A stretch of DNA of 64,000 nt from Bacteroidia bacterium (GTDB lineage: Bacteria; Bacteroidota; Bacteroidia; B-17B0; Aurantibacillaceae): positions 124,001 through 188,000 of the forward strand of contig JAEUTO010000011.1 in the NCBI GenBank assembly GCA_016787785.1, given 5' to 3'. A model generated the notes under the pieces. That model did no database searches, had not been told where the DNA came from, and worked only from the letters and a program-made list of their open reading frames with translations. Below, one piece after another: positions 34,959 to 45,100 of this stretch (position 1 is the first letter of the stretch; each line of letters opens with the position of its first letter). Both the position numbers and the translations under genes were made by a program.

Positions 34959-36863
34959 ATGAATTTACTGTCTATAAACAACCTTTCTAAAGCCTACGGC
35001 GCAAAAAAACTTTTTAATAAAATAAGCTTTGGTATAAATTACGGCGAAAAAGTAGCACTGGTTGCAAAAAATGGTTCGGGTAAAACAACACTCTTTAAAA
35101 TTTTAAAAGGTATTGAAATTGCCGATGAAGGCGATGTTACTTTTAGAAAAGATATTACCGTAGGTTTTCTTGATCAGAATTTTACGTTTGATGAAAATGC
35201 AAGCATTCAACAGTTAATAGATACGGCCGATAATAAATTTGTACGCGCTATAAGAGAGTATGACGATGTAATTAAATTAAGCGAAACATCTACCGATCCA
35301 AAAGTTGCAGACAGGTTAGAAGAATCACTCAACCAGATGAATTTAATTGACGCCTGGGATTACGAAAAAAATATTGTAGAGATCTTATCGCGCTTAGAAA
35401 TAAGAGATAACTCCCAAATAGTAAAAACACTTTCGGGTGGACAAAAAAAACGTGTTGCTCTTGCACTAACGTTAATTAACCGTCCTAATTTAATTATTAT
35501 GGATGAGCCAACTAACCATTTGGACATTGATATGATAGAATGGTTAGAAAATTATTTACAGGATGCATCGTTAAGTATTTTATTAGTAACACACGACCGT
35601 TATTTTTTAGATGAGGTTTGTGATAAAATTATTGAGATAGATAATTATCAATTATACGAATACAACGGCAACTTTGATTATTATTTAGAAAAGAAAGCAG
35701 AGCGCGAACAAATTGCCAATGCAGAAATTGATAAGGCAAGAAATGCTTATCGCCGTGAAGTTGTGTGGGTGCGTAAAATGCCAAAGGCGCGTGGCACAAA
35801 ATCAAAATCGCGCGTGGATGCGTTTTATGAGATCGAGAAAAAAGCAAAACAAAAACGCATTGAGAAAAAAATTGAGCTTACCGTTAAAATGGAACGCATG
35901 GGTTCTAAAATTGTTGAGCTGCATCACATCACAAAAAATTATCCGAACAAAGCTATTTTAACCGAGCCTTTTACTTACACATTTATTCCCGGAGAAAAAA
36001 TTGGTGTGGTTGGAAAGAATGGTGTTGGTAAAACAACTTTATTAAATATAATTCAGGGTAAAGAAAAAGTTGATACTGGTAAAGTTGCCCTGGGAGATAC
36101 AATTGTTTTTGGTTATTACTCGCAAGCGGGTATGATTATCAATAACGATAAACGTATCATTGAAATTGTGCAGGATATTGCAGATCATATTCCCTTAGCC
36201 AATGGCACAAGCCTTTCGGCATCGCAATTATTAACACGTTTTAATTTTACACCAAGTGTTCAATTCAGTTACGCGCATACCTTAAGTGGGGGCGAGAAAA
36301 GAAGATTGTACTTGTTAACCGTGTTAATGAAAAATCCCAATTTCTTAATTCTCGATGAGCCTACAAACGATCTTGACATTGTTACATTACAAACGCTCGA
36401 AGATTTTTTGGAAGAATTTAAAGGTTGTGTTTTAATTGTTTCGCACGATCGCTATTTTATTGACAGGTTGGTTGATCATACATTTGTATTAGAAGGAAAC
36501 GGTACTATTAAAGATTTTCCCGGCAACTATACCGAATACCGCGAATGGAAAAGCAATCAAAAAGGTGAAGCGTTTCCCGTTCTTGAAATTGAACCTGCAA
36601 TGATTGAAAAAAAAGTTGCCGAGGTTAAACCCGTAAGCGAAACGCCTGCAAAAAAATTGTCTTACAAAACCCAACGTGAATTAGAAATTCTTGAAAAAGA
36701 AATTCCGACGCTGGAAGAAAAAAAGAAACAGTTAGAAGAAAAATTAGCAAGCGGAATAACAGATTACAACGAGATCCAAAAAATAAGTAACGAATTAAAA
36801 GCGCTTGCGAAAGATCTTGACGAAAAATCTATGCGTTGGTTAGAGATCCAGGAAGAGGTGTAA
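34959..36863 (+). CDS. ABC-F family ATPase (Uup-like)
   Basis: A 634-residue soluble protein with two ABC ATPase domains and no membrane segments, as in the ABC-F family that acts on the ribosome. The first domain has Walker A in VAKNGSGKTTLFKIL, signature TLSGGQKKRVALAL and Walker B LIIMDEPTNHLDIDM. The second has VGKNGVGKTTLLNIIQ, signature HTLSGGEKRRLYLL and LILDEPTNDLDI. A C-terminal coiled coil from about residue 555 (TQRELEILEKEIPTLEEKKK) marks the Uup subgroup, which in E. coli affects transposon excision and ribosome assembly. The start at ATG 34959 gives MNLLSINNLSKAYG. Confidence 0.93.
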   Translation: MNLLSINNLSKAYGAKKLFNKISFGINYGEKVALVAKNGSGKTTLFKILKGIEIADEGDVTFRKDITVGFLDQNFTFDENASIQQLIDTADNKFVRAIREYDDVIKLSETSTDPKVADRLEESLNQMNLIDAWDYEKNIVEILSRLEIRDNSQIVKTLSGGQKKRVALALTLINRPNLIIMDEPTNHLDIDMIEWLENYLQDASLSILLVTHDRYFLDEVCDKIIEIDNYQLYEYNGNFDYYLEKKAEREQIANAEIDKARNAYRREVVWVRKMPKARGTKSKSRVDAFYEIEKKAKQKRIEKKIELTVKMERMGSKIVELHHITKNYPNKAILTEPFTYTFIPGEKIGVVGKNGVGKTTLLNIIQGKEKVDTGKVALGDTIVFGYYSQAGMIINNDKRIIEIVQDIADHIPLANGTSLSASQLLTRFNFTPSVQFSYAHTLSGGEKRRLYLLTVLMKNPNFLILDEPTNDLDIVTLQTLEDFLEEFKGCVLIVSHDRYFIDRLVDHTFVLEGNGTIKDFPGNYTEYREWKSNQKGEAFPVLEIEPAMIEKKVAEVKPVSETPAKKLSYKTQRELEILEKEIPTLEEKKKQLEEKLASGITDYNEIQKISNELKALAKDLDEKSMRWLEIQEEV

Positions 36864-36866
36864 ATT

Positions 36867-37625
36867 TTATTTTTGAGGCGTACCCAAAACCTGTTTCATA
36901 AACTCCGAAGCAAAAACAAAATCAAACAACTCCTTATTAGTTGTTTTAAGGATTTGTGATTTATCGCCTGTCCACCAGTTCTCGCCTTTGTGCACGAACA
37001 TAATATTGTCGCCAATTTCAATTACGCTATTCATATCATGCGTAACAATAATAGTTGTAATATTAAATTCTTCGGTAATATTTTTGATGAGGTTGTCAAT
37101 AACAATAGATGTTTTTGGATCCAAACCAGAGTTGGGCTCATCACAAAATAAATAACTGGGATTGTTGGCAATAGCTCTTGCAAGCGCTGCCCGCTTTTTC
37201 ATACCACCACTTAACTCTGCGGGGTATAATTTATTCTTTCCAACCAGCTGAACTTTTTCGAGACAAAAATTAACGCGTTCCAGTTTTTCTGCTTTGGTAA
37301 GATCAGTGAACATATCTAAAGGAAACTGAACATTCTCTTCTAATGTTTGCGAGTCAAACAAAGCGCCTCCCTGGAAAAGCATACCAATCTTTTTACGAAC
37401 GGTCTCTTGCTCATTTACTGAAAGTTTTGGGAAATTTTGTCCGTCATATAAGATCTCGCCGCTATCTGCTTTATGCAAACCAACCATTAATTTTAAAATA
37501 GTTGTTTTACCGCAACCGCTTTCTCCAATAATTAAATTTGTTTTTCCTTTGTAAAAAGTAAACGACACATCTTTTACAACTTGTCTGTCGTCAAAGGTTT
37601 TATTTATATTCCTGATCTCTATCAA
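36867..37625 (-). CDS. MlaF-like lipid ABC transporter ATP-binding protein
   Basis: A 252-residue ABC ATPase paired with an MlaE-type permease, expected to energise phospholipid movement between inner and outer membranes. Walker A is GESGCGKTTILKLM, the signature ELSGGMKKRAALARAI has the Met-Lys-Lys form typical of MlaF, and Walker B is YLFCDEPNSGLDPKT. The length is normal. Its ATG overlaps the end of the permease gene by 4 bases, so the two are translationally coupled. The MCE-domain partner (MlaD) that usually completes the complex is not adjacent; the gene downstream converges from the other strand. Confidence 0.9.
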   Translation of the reverse strand: MIEIRNINKTFDDRQVVKDVSFTFYKGKTNLIIGESGCGKTTILKLMVGLHKADSGEILYDGQNFPKLSVNEQETVRKKIGMLFQGGALFDSQTLEENVQFPLDMFTDLTKAEKLERVNFCLEKVQLVGKNKLYPAELSGGMKKRAALARAIANNPSYLFCDEPNSGLDPKTSIVIDNLIKNITEEFNITTIIVTHDMNSVIEIGDNIMFVHKGENWWTGDKSQILKTTNKELFDFVFASEFMKQVLGTPQK

Positions 37626-38365
37626 TGGTTAATAAATAACTCTGTTAAGATCAAGCTGAACAACAAGATTAAGACGCTGCTGTATACAACAGCGCTGGTA
37701 CTGCTTTTACCAACTTCTAAAGCCCCGCCTCTTGTATTATAGCCAAAATAAGCCGAAACAGATGTGATGATAAAAGCAAACACAAGTACTTTGGTGAAAG
37801 AATAGTACAATTTTCCCGGGTCAAAAAAAGCTTGTATCCCATAAATGTATTGATAAGCTGTACATGCGCCCGAAGATACTCCCATAATATAACCACCCAA
37901 TATCCCTAAAAACATACTTAAAGCAATTAAGAAAGGAAAAATAAAAACCGCAGCAGCAATTTTTGGAAAGATAAGATAACCTGCCGAATTAATTCCCATG
38001 ATCTCTAAAGCGTCTATCTGCTCTGTAATACGCATGGCGCCAATTTCGGAAGCAATGTTAGAACCCACTTTTCCGGCTAAAATTAAACAAACAATGGTGG
38101 GGCTAAATTCAAGCATAATACTTTCGCGGGTTGTGAAACCTACCGCGTATAATGGCACTAATGGGCTATCTATGGCATGAGCAGATTGTATGGTAATGAT
38201 ACCGCCCATAAAAACCGAAATAATAACAATAATAGGTAATGAAGATATGCCAATATTATTGATCTCGAAAATGATCTGACGCATATATACACTATGTTTT
38301 TGGGGCCTTGCAAAAACCCTGTACAAAAGCATAAAATAACGGCCTATATGAAAAAAGAGGTTCAT
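37622..38365 (-). CDS. MlaE-type permease of lipid ABC transporter
   Basis: A 247-residue membrane protein with five or so helices matching the MlaE/Ttg2B permease family: RQIIFEINNIGISSLPIIVI, then FMGGIITIQSAHAIDSPLV, GFTTRESIMLEFSPTIVCLI, and the conserved LAGKVGSNIASEIGAMRITE with QIDALEIMGINSAGYLIFPK. It precedes and overlaps the ATPase gene by 4 bases. It is divergent from the small CxxC lipoprotein gene at 38417, with about 50 bases between starts. Confidence 0.92.
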   Translation of the reverse strand: MNLFFHIGRYFMLLYRVFARPQKHSVYMRQIIFEINNIGISSLPIIVIISVFMGGIITIQSAHAIDSPLVPLYAVGFTTRESIMLEFSPTIVCLILAGKVGSNIASEIGAMRITEQIDALEIMGINSAGYLIFPKIAAAVFIFPFLIALSMFLGILGGYIMGVSSGACTAYQYIYGIQAFFDPGKLYYSFTKVLVFAFIITSVSAYFGYNTRGGALEVGKSSTSAVVYSSVLILLFSLILTELFINH

Positions 38366-38397
38366 TTTGCAAGTCTAAAAATACGAAATTATTCCCG

Positions 38398-38405
38398 TAT
38401 ATTTG
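38398..38405 (+). promoter_or_regulatory. Putative -7 box of the small CxxC protein gene
   Basis: TATATTTG matches TAnnTTTG and ends 11 bases before the ATG at 38417. It supports an independent start for the 48-residue protein rather than the longer frame beginning at 38294. Confidence 0.45.
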
Positions 38406-38416
38406 TATGTATTATT

Positions 38417-38563
38417 ATGTTTAAAAGAGGTCTTATAATTTTTTCCATATTAGCTATTGTTGCTTTTACAATGGAAGGCTGTTTTAATAAAAATAAATGC
38501 GACGGCTGCCCCGGTCTTGTTAAAAAGAAAAAAGTAAGAAGATCAAGCAAAGGCTCTATTTAG
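38417..38563 (+). CDS. Small exported CxxC protein, 48 residues
   Basis: A short protein beginning MFKRGLIIFSILAIVAFTME and continuing with GCFNKNKCDGCPGLVKKKKV. The hydrophobic leader ends at ME-GC, which could be a lipidation cysteine, followed by a CDGC (CxxC) and a basic tail. A longer in-frame start at 38294 exists, but its extra part would overlap the mlaE-like gene and has no signal character, while a -7 box lies just before 38417. I do not recognise a named family. The redox or metal-binding use of the CxxC is guesswork. Confidence 0.6.
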   Translation: MFKRGLIIFSILAIVAFTMEGCFNKNKCDGCPGLVKKKKVRRSSKGSI

Positions 38564-38569
38564 TTAAGG

Positions 38570-39379
38570 CTAATAAGCAACTTCTGCGTGAAGTCCAATG
38601 CCTACCGGAATCTTATTCCATTTATCCTGGCTGGCCTGACGGAAATAAGTAGGACTACCCACCAACTTTGCAGAAAAATATAACCCTTTTACATCGCCCA
38701 GATCTTTTATCCATTCTAAAGAAATAAACACATCATCATCAACATATAAATTATAAGGCGTCAGATCTAATTCTATTAATCCTGTTTTGTCTTTCATCTC
38801 TACAATAACATTTTGCTTTAAGAGATTATCTTTTGGATTACCCTTTTCATCTTTATTATAAACGTTAAATCTAAAAATTGGTTTTTCGATAGAGTTTCTT
38901 GGTACATTCAGGAAAAATTTACGCAATTGTGTGTTTGGGTGTTTGATATTTAATTTTACTGCCAGCTCGGCGCCTAAAGTGTTTTTAACAAAGCCGGCGG
39001 TAACACCATTTGTTTTAGTATCGTTACCTAAAATTTTAATTTTGGTTTTTTTACCCGAAATAACCACTTCGTTTAAGTTAGTTGCTGCTTGCGCCAGTTT
39101 AATTTTATTTAAAGTAGATAAGTTTGCGGCAGAAAAAGTTTTTGACTTATAGCCTATCATAGAAACTTTTATAGGCGCGTTGGCTACACTATCCGGCACG
39201 GCAAAATTAAATTCGCCTTGCTCGTTGGTAACGGTACCAACGCCTTTACCAACAATACCAATATTTGCAAACTCAATGGGTTGATTGGTTAAACTATCAT
39301 ACAAATAACCTCTACAGATCTTCTGAGAAAACAAAGAAGAAAAAATTAAACTAAAAAGGAGAACGGTAAATAATTTCAT
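38570..39379 (-). CDS. Secreted protein with carboxypeptidase regulatory-like domain
   Basis: A 269-residue exported protein. The signal peptide covers residues 1-18 (MKLFTVLLFSLIFSSLFSQ). A carboxypeptidase regulatory-like domain spans about 20-105 (RGYLYDSLTNQPIEFANIGI, GVGTVTNEQGEFNFAVPDS, VSMIGYKSKTFSA). The C-terminal 150 residues form a beta-rich domain with LRKFFLNVPRNSIEKPIFRF and DDVFISLEWIKDLGDVKG, seen in Bacteroidota outer-membrane-associated proteins, and end in GIGLHAEVAY. No function is known. It lies 57 bases after the ALDH-like gene on the same strand. Confidence 0.82.
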   Translation of the reverse strand: MKLFTVLLFSLIFSSLFSQKICRGYLYDSLTNQPIEFANIGIVGKGVGTVTNEQGEFNFAVPDSVANAPIKVSMIGYKSKTFSAANLSTLNKIKLAQAATNLNEVVISGKKTKIKILGNDTKTNGVTAGFVKNTLGAELAVKLNIKHPNTQLRKFFLNVPRNSIEKPIFRFNVYNKDEKGNPKDNLLKQNVIVEMKDKTGLIELDLTPYNLYVDDDVFISLEWIKDLGDVKGLYFSAKLVGSPTYFRQASQDKWNKIPVGIGLHAEVAY

Positions 39380-39436
39380 AAAAAATTGCTTGTTTAAATT
39401 AAGACGGTTTAAAGTGTATAAAAGTTAAAAGCAAGA

Positions 39437-40318
39437 TTAATATTTTGCTCCGCCAATGCCAATATTCTCTATAGGATGCCAGGTTGTTTTAATTTCCTGA
39501 AGGTCTAAAATTAGATATGGATTTTGATTTTCATCTTTGCTCCAATCTTTATTCCAATTAAAAGAACGCTTAACATTCAGCGAAGAGTTCTCTGAAATGG
39601 TTTTTGCTTCTTCTTTATTATTACGGCAATAAATAATAGCGTTCACATCCATATGAGAAGAAAAATGACTATGCAATTCTTTTGATGTGCCTGTTAAAAT
39701 ATTTATTACGCCGCCGGGAAGATCAGATGTAGCAAACACTTCGGCTAATGTAACTGAACTTAACGGCAAACTGTTAGATGCCAGAACAACGCAGGTATTG
39801 CCTCCACAAATAACAGGCGCAACAACACTTACCAAACCTAACAATCCAGAATCTTCAGGAGCAATTATTGAAACAACACCTGTTGGCTCAGGTACCGAAA
39901 AATTAAAATGTGATGAGGCTACAGGATTTACAGAACTAAATAATGCTGAATATTTATCGCACCAGCCGGCATAATACACCAACCTATCAATACTTTGTAA
40001 CACTTCTGTTTCTGCGGCTTTTGTAGTAAGACCCTGCAACACCAACTCCTCAATAAATTGTGCTTTTCTACCTTCCAGCATTTCGGCAATGCGGTATAAA
40101 ATTTGGCTACGATTAAAAGCTGTTTTACCACTCCATCCTGCAAATGCAGAACGGGCCGCAACAACGGCATTTCTATAATCTTTGCGGGACGATAAACAAA
40201 CGTTGGCAACAGTATCGCCCTTTTTATTTAAGAGTGCGTAATAGCGTCCACTCTCGGTGCGCGGAAATTGACCGCCAATATATATTTTGTATGTTTTTAA
40301 AACGTTTAAACGCGCCAT
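39437..40318 (-). CDS. Truncated aldehyde dehydrogenase homologue (no catalytic half)
   Basis: A 293-residue protein homologous to the N-terminal part of aldehyde dehydrogenases, which are normally about 480 residues. Family landmarks are YIGGQFPRTESGRYY, AARSAFAGWSGKTAFNRSQI with LYRIAEMLEGRK, and EPTGVVSIIAPEDSGLLGLV with VAPVICGGNTCVVLAS. The Asn of the usual PWN motif and the Lys of the usual VLKPS motif are missing (APEDSG; VLASNS), and the ELGGK and catalytic-Cys regions are absent. It ends cleanly at IENIGIGGAKY with no continuation in the 57 bases to the next gene. It is probably not an active dehydrogenase. Confidence 0.8.
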   Translation of the reverse strand: MARLNVLKTYKIYIGGQFPRTESGRYYALLNKKGDTVANVCLSSRKDYRNAVVAARSAFAGWSGKTAFNRSQILYRIAEMLEGRKAQFIEELVLQGLTTKAAETEVLQSIDRLVYYAGWCDKYSALFSSVNPVASSHFNFSVPEPTGVVSIIAPEDSGLLGLVSVVAPVICGGNTCVVLASNSLPLSSVTLAEVFATSDLPGGVINILTGTSKELHSHFSSHMDVNAIIYCRNNKEEAKTISENSSLNVKRSFNWNKDWSKDENQNPYLILDLQEIKTTWHPIENIGIGGAKY

Positions 40319-40374
40319 GATCTATACTAAAATGAGTAGTAAAGATAAAGGATTTTTTTGGAAAAATAGTTTAA

Positions 40375-42120
40375 TTAAAACGGCACAAAGGTTACGCCAA
40401 ACATAAAGTTAAAACGCTGGCTGGGATAACGGTCCCAGCGGTAATAGCGCTGGTTGGCAATGTTATTAAATTGTACAAAAAAACTTAACATTTTACTGTA
40501 CCTGTATTCTGCACCCAAATTAATATCTGCCCAGCCTTTTAATTGTTTTGATGTTGGCACATATACTCCACTCGTATCTTGTATTTGCGTTGAGGCCCAT
40601 TGTTGCCCTACAAAGAACAAATCGGCTTTAATTATAATTTTACTTTGTAGATTATATGTTCCCGAAAACGTAAGATCGTAGTCTGGTTTTTGATAGGCAC
40701 GCTCTAAATTTTTTGTTTTGTACAAATAATAATTTCCCTTAGCTATTACATTTAATTTTTCTTTTAGCTGGTATTTTAATTGTCCGCTAACGGTTAACAA
40801 CGTTGTATTATCATACACAATATTAAAACGATTATAAATTTGATTTGTGCCGCTATAATCAATTACAAAAAATTGCAGGCTATCATACTGCGCATAACTT
40901 ACTTTTGCATCGTAAGAAGTTTTACTACTTAAATTACCTCTTAATCCAATAAAAGCATTGTATTTATTATTGGTGTTGCTGTAATTTAAAGTAGTATCAA
41001 TAAATGGATTTTCTTTGCTTAGTGTTCTGAAACTATTTTTTATTAAACCGCCGGTTACCCCCGCATATGGAATAATCATGTTCTCATACACATTATAAAA
41101 AACGTTTAATTTCGGGAAGAAATAAAAACGTGTTTTGTTTTTAAAATTATCTAACGTACCAGTTAATCCGATATCTGCATGCCACTTGCTACCGCCGGCC
41201 TCAAAGGATGGGTTGAGACTTACAATGAGATCATTTATTGTATCATTAGATTGTTTATGGTTATAAAAATCAGTTAGCAAGTTAACATTTAATTTTTCTT
41301 TATTAATGTACATGCTTCCGTTTGCATTAAACTTTATGTTGTTTTCGGTTTCGCGGTATAAATTTTGTAGATTATAATAACTTAAACCAATATCGTGATT
41401 TATGTGTGTGCTATCTGTATAATGACTTACCAATCTGATTTTAGGCTGAAAGAATTGGTAACGCTGACGTGTAAAATCATTCTCCAGTTTATTTAAACTC
41501 GTATCGTAGCCGTAATAGTGTACAACGTTGCGTTCGTAATTAAAGTCGCCAGACAACGTATGTTTCTTATAAAATTGTTTTGCAAATAAGTTCACTTCGT
41601 TATCGCTGTAACCACCATAACCCACTCCTTCTAAATGAGGGGTGCCTGAAAAATGTTTTAAGTGCGCGCCATAATTTGTTTCGCGCGAACGCGTGTTACC
41701 GATCCAGAATTCGCCATAAGGCATATTATAAATTGGTCCATAACCAACTTTCAATAACGAATGATATAATTTATTCAAAGGCTCGTTTTGCAATTTTGCC
41801 TGCGCAATTGGTTGCACCTGGTATTTTGGAAATAATGGAACTGAAGTGATACCATATTTGAGGTCCTTAATGCGTTTAACCGTATCTCTTATTTCCGGTA
41901 CATCCGAAAATTTTAAAGCATCTTTTATTGTTGGTTGAAATTCGCTTTGCGCCTGGTAATTAAGATCGTTAATCCCGGTTTGTGTTTGCGCCATAACTGC
42001 AACGGTGTAACCCAAAATTATTAAAAGAATTAAAGCCCACTCCAATTGCTTTTTGCGTCGTTTGGCAAGACTTTCTTTTTTCTTATCTGTTTTACTTTCC
42101 GGTATGTCTAATACACTCAT
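40375..42120 (-). CDS. Outer-membrane beta-barrel, TonB-receptor-like without plug
   Basis: A 581-residue protein whose residues about 120-581 are amphipathic strands typical of a large outer-membrane barrel (KHTLSGDFNYERNVVHYYGY, GWADINLGAEYRYSKMLSFF) ending in FNFMFGVTFVPF. There is no recognisable plug domain. The N-terminus is odd: about 30 charged residues (MSVLDIPESKTDKKKESLAK and on) come before a hydrophobic stretch LEWALILLIILGYTVAVMAQ that looks like a signal peptide with a long n-region. No later Met gives a better start. It begins 3 bases after the stop of the large TPR gene, so both are probably one operon and may work together. Confidence 0.78.
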   Translation of the reverse strand: MSVLDIPESKTDKKKESLAKRRKKQLEWALILLIILGYTVAVMAQTQTGINDLNYQAQSEFQPTIKDALKFSDVPEIRDTVKRIKDLKYGITSVPLFPKYQVQPIAQAKLQNEPLNKLYHSLLKVGYGPIYNMPYGEFWIGNTRSRETNYGAHLKHFSGTPHLEGVGYGGYSDNEVNLFAKQFYKKHTLSGDFNYERNVVHYYGYDTSLNKLENDFTRQRYQFFQPKIRLVSHYTDSTHINHDIGLSYYNLQNLYRETENNIKFNANGSMYINKEKLNVNLLTDFYNHKQSNDTINDLIVSLNPSFEAGGSKWHADIGLTGTLDNFKNKTRFYFFPKLNVFYNVYENMIIPYAGVTGGLIKNSFRTLSKENPFIDTTLNYSNTNNKYNAFIGLRGNLSSKTSYDAKVSYAQYDSLQFFVIDYSGTNQIYNRFNIVYDNTTLLTVSGQLKYQLKEKLNVIAKGNYYLYKTKNLERAYQKPDYDLTFSGTYNLQSKIIIKADLFFVGQQWASTQIQDTSGVYVPTSKQLKGWADINLGAEYRYSKMLSFFVQFNNIANQRYYRWDRYPSQRFNFMFGVTFVPF

Positions 42121-42123
42121 CGC

Positions 42124-45100
42124 TTAATTTGGTTGCTTGGTGGTTGTAGAATCTTTTGGTGCTGTTGCACCTTCTGCTTCAAATTTTATCTCCTGCATAA
42201 TATCATCATCTTTATGCGTTTGATTAAATTGCACTTTCATTTCCTCGTATGAGGTTTTTTTCTCTGCTGCTTCTTTTGCCGCCTGCTTTGCTTTTAAAAT
42301 CTCCAGGCGCTTATTAGCTTCGTCCAGATATTCTTGTTTTGCTTTGCTCTCAATTAAACTTTCAAGAATAACCTGTGCATCGGCGTCGTCGCCTTTTGCC
42401 ATGTAAGCGTCTGCCAATAATAACATGCCTTTATTGTTCCAATCGTCATTACTGTACTCATAACTCACCAACTTATTAATAGTTTTTTCTACTTCTTTAT
42501 AGTCTTTTTTATTGAACTGTATCTTGGCGATGTGATAATATGCTTCTGCACCCGTTACATTTTTCGATGCCTTGGTCATTGCTTTAAATTCAAGCATGGC
42601 ATCATCATAACGCGCTGTTTCGTAAAGCGATTTTGCTTTAATATATTTTGCCTCGGTTGTTTGCTGCGGTGTTAATTTTTCCATTGCCAACACTTTTGTA
42701 CATTCTGTTAAAGCGGTTTCAAATTGGTTCAGGTAAAATGAACAGCGCATTGCTCCTAATTTTGCCAAACTTTTATTCACAGGTGATTCCGCCACTTCCT
42801 GCATTTGTAAATACAGTGGCAACGCCTCCTGGTATTTTTTATCCTTGTAATATAAATAAGATGCCTTTGTAAGCGACACCTCTGTATAAAGCCCGCGCGG
42901 CTTTTGGATGACGAATAAATATCCCGGTAAGGCTAATTCAAATAAACTTTTATTGTAAGCGCATTCCGAAAAACAAAATTGTGCTTCGTTAATATATTTG
43001 CCATTTGGGAATTTTTTAATGTACGCTTCCCACTTAGCCATTGCAGACTCGCAATCTTTTTGTGTATAGTATGCATCGTATGCGGCTACATACGTTGCTT
43101 TTTCAAGTTGATTCTCAGATAAAGGATTTCCAAGCGCTGCAAAATATTTCTCCATCTCATCTATCTTCCCTTTTTCAGTAAATATTTTTTTGATCACTTC
43201 TAATGCTTCCTTTGCCGCGTCAGATTTCGAATCATATTTTACGAATTTGTCAAAATATTCAAAAGCTTTATCATCCTGTTTACGCTCATAATAAATATTC
43301 CCCAGTTGCGCGTTGGCATTTGATGTGAAAGAGGAGTTAGGATAATTCTTCAGGATCTTGTTGTAATAAACAATAGCGTTCTCTTGGTCTTTTAAATTAT
43401 TGTAATACGTATCGGCTATTTCGTTCATTGCCGCGCTCAAATAATTTGAACCGGGATAACGGCTCTCGATCTTTTTTAATTCAGAAACTTTTTCTGTATA
43501 ATTTTTATTTAAACCATCACATAACGCTTTTTGATACAGACAATAGTCCACATCCAGTTTGTTTTTTGCGATAGCTAATTTATAATTGTCAGACGCTTGT
43601 GCAAAATCGCGATTCATAAAATAACTATCGCCAACACGAATATAAGCGTCTGTTATCTTATTCTCATCATACACTTCTTTGGTTAATAAAAATTTACGGA
43701 AAGAAATATTAGCATTGGTAAAATCATCTTTTTCTTTGCGTTGAAAATATGAATACCCTAAAGCATAATTACTAAGATCGTATTCATGCAATTGCGCAAC
43801 ACCATCCATTACCTGGAATTTCTTCCAAATGTCGATAGAGGTTGTATAATCTTTTCTGATATAAGAGATCTCACCTAACCAATATTGGTTCAATGCGTTT
43901 AATTTAAGATCTGAATTTTGTTGAAGCGATTTTTTAAACTGTTTCTCTGCGTTATCCAGAGCATTATTATTAAAAAATTCAACACCATTAAAATAAATTA
44001 ATTTTTGGTAGGTTACTTTTAAAATCGGATCGATACTTCCGAGTGCCTCAATACTTTTGATGGCCATATCGTAATTTTTTGTTGTTGAATAAACATTGAT
44101 CAAAAAATTATAGCACTCATCTTTCCTGGGCGAAGAAGGATATTCTTTTAAGTATTTGCTAAAGGCCTTTACGGCTTCGTTAAAAGGCGAAAAATCTAAT
44201 TCGTAACTTAATTTGGCAAACGCAAACAAAGCGTCTTCTGTTATTTTTTTATCAAGGTTCAATTGATACGCACTGTAATAGGCGTTTTTAGCTTTTATCT
44301 TTTCGTTAAGTTTTAGGTAACAGTCGGCCATGTGGTACCAGGCACTTTGCGCTAACGAATCTTTCTCAACAGTAACTTTTTCAAAATTAGTTACAGCGTT
44401 GGCGCAATCGCCAATTTTATAATAACAATATCCCAAAGCATAACTACCTTGAGGCGTTCCTGAATTTGTTTTCTTTAAATAAGTTAAAGCGTTGCTATAG
44501 TCTTTTAAATTAAAATAACTTTCACCTATCATGCGGTTGATCTCGTCTTCTTTTTGAATGTTGGTACTATCATCCAATAAAGCAGGGGCTTCTTTTACAA
44601 CCTTGTCATACTTTCCCTGTATAAAATAAATCTGTGTAATGTAATATGGCACAACGCTTCCAAATGTTTCATTGCCAACTAATTTATTAAACCCCTGTAA
44701 AGCTATTTCGTATTTTTTTTCTTTGTAGGCTATATGCGAATAATAGTAGTTAGCCGGTGAAGTGTATTTGTTATCTACATCTTTTATTTCGTAAAAATCC
44801 GTTTTGGCTTTCTCATCCTGACCAATATCTAAATTACTGTAACCACGTTTAAAATAAAATTCTGCTAATTGATCTTTGTCAAGTTTATAGATGTCCACGT
44901 TTTCAAAAAACTCAATTGTTTCTTTATATTTTTTCTTTCTGAAATTTGATTTGCCAAGATAAAAATGAGCGTTATTGATCTTGTTGCTTTCCGGGTATTT
45001 CTCTACGAATTGCTTCATCTGCCATTCACCATCCTTGTTGAACAGTTCTATAGCGCAGGCAGCAGCGTAATAAATTGCGTCAGTCTTTAAAATTTTAGAG

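Noticed and set aside
38294-38416. Longer N-terminus for the small CxxC protein
   Set aside because: The extra 41 codons overlap the divergent permease gene and its promoter area and have no signal or family character.
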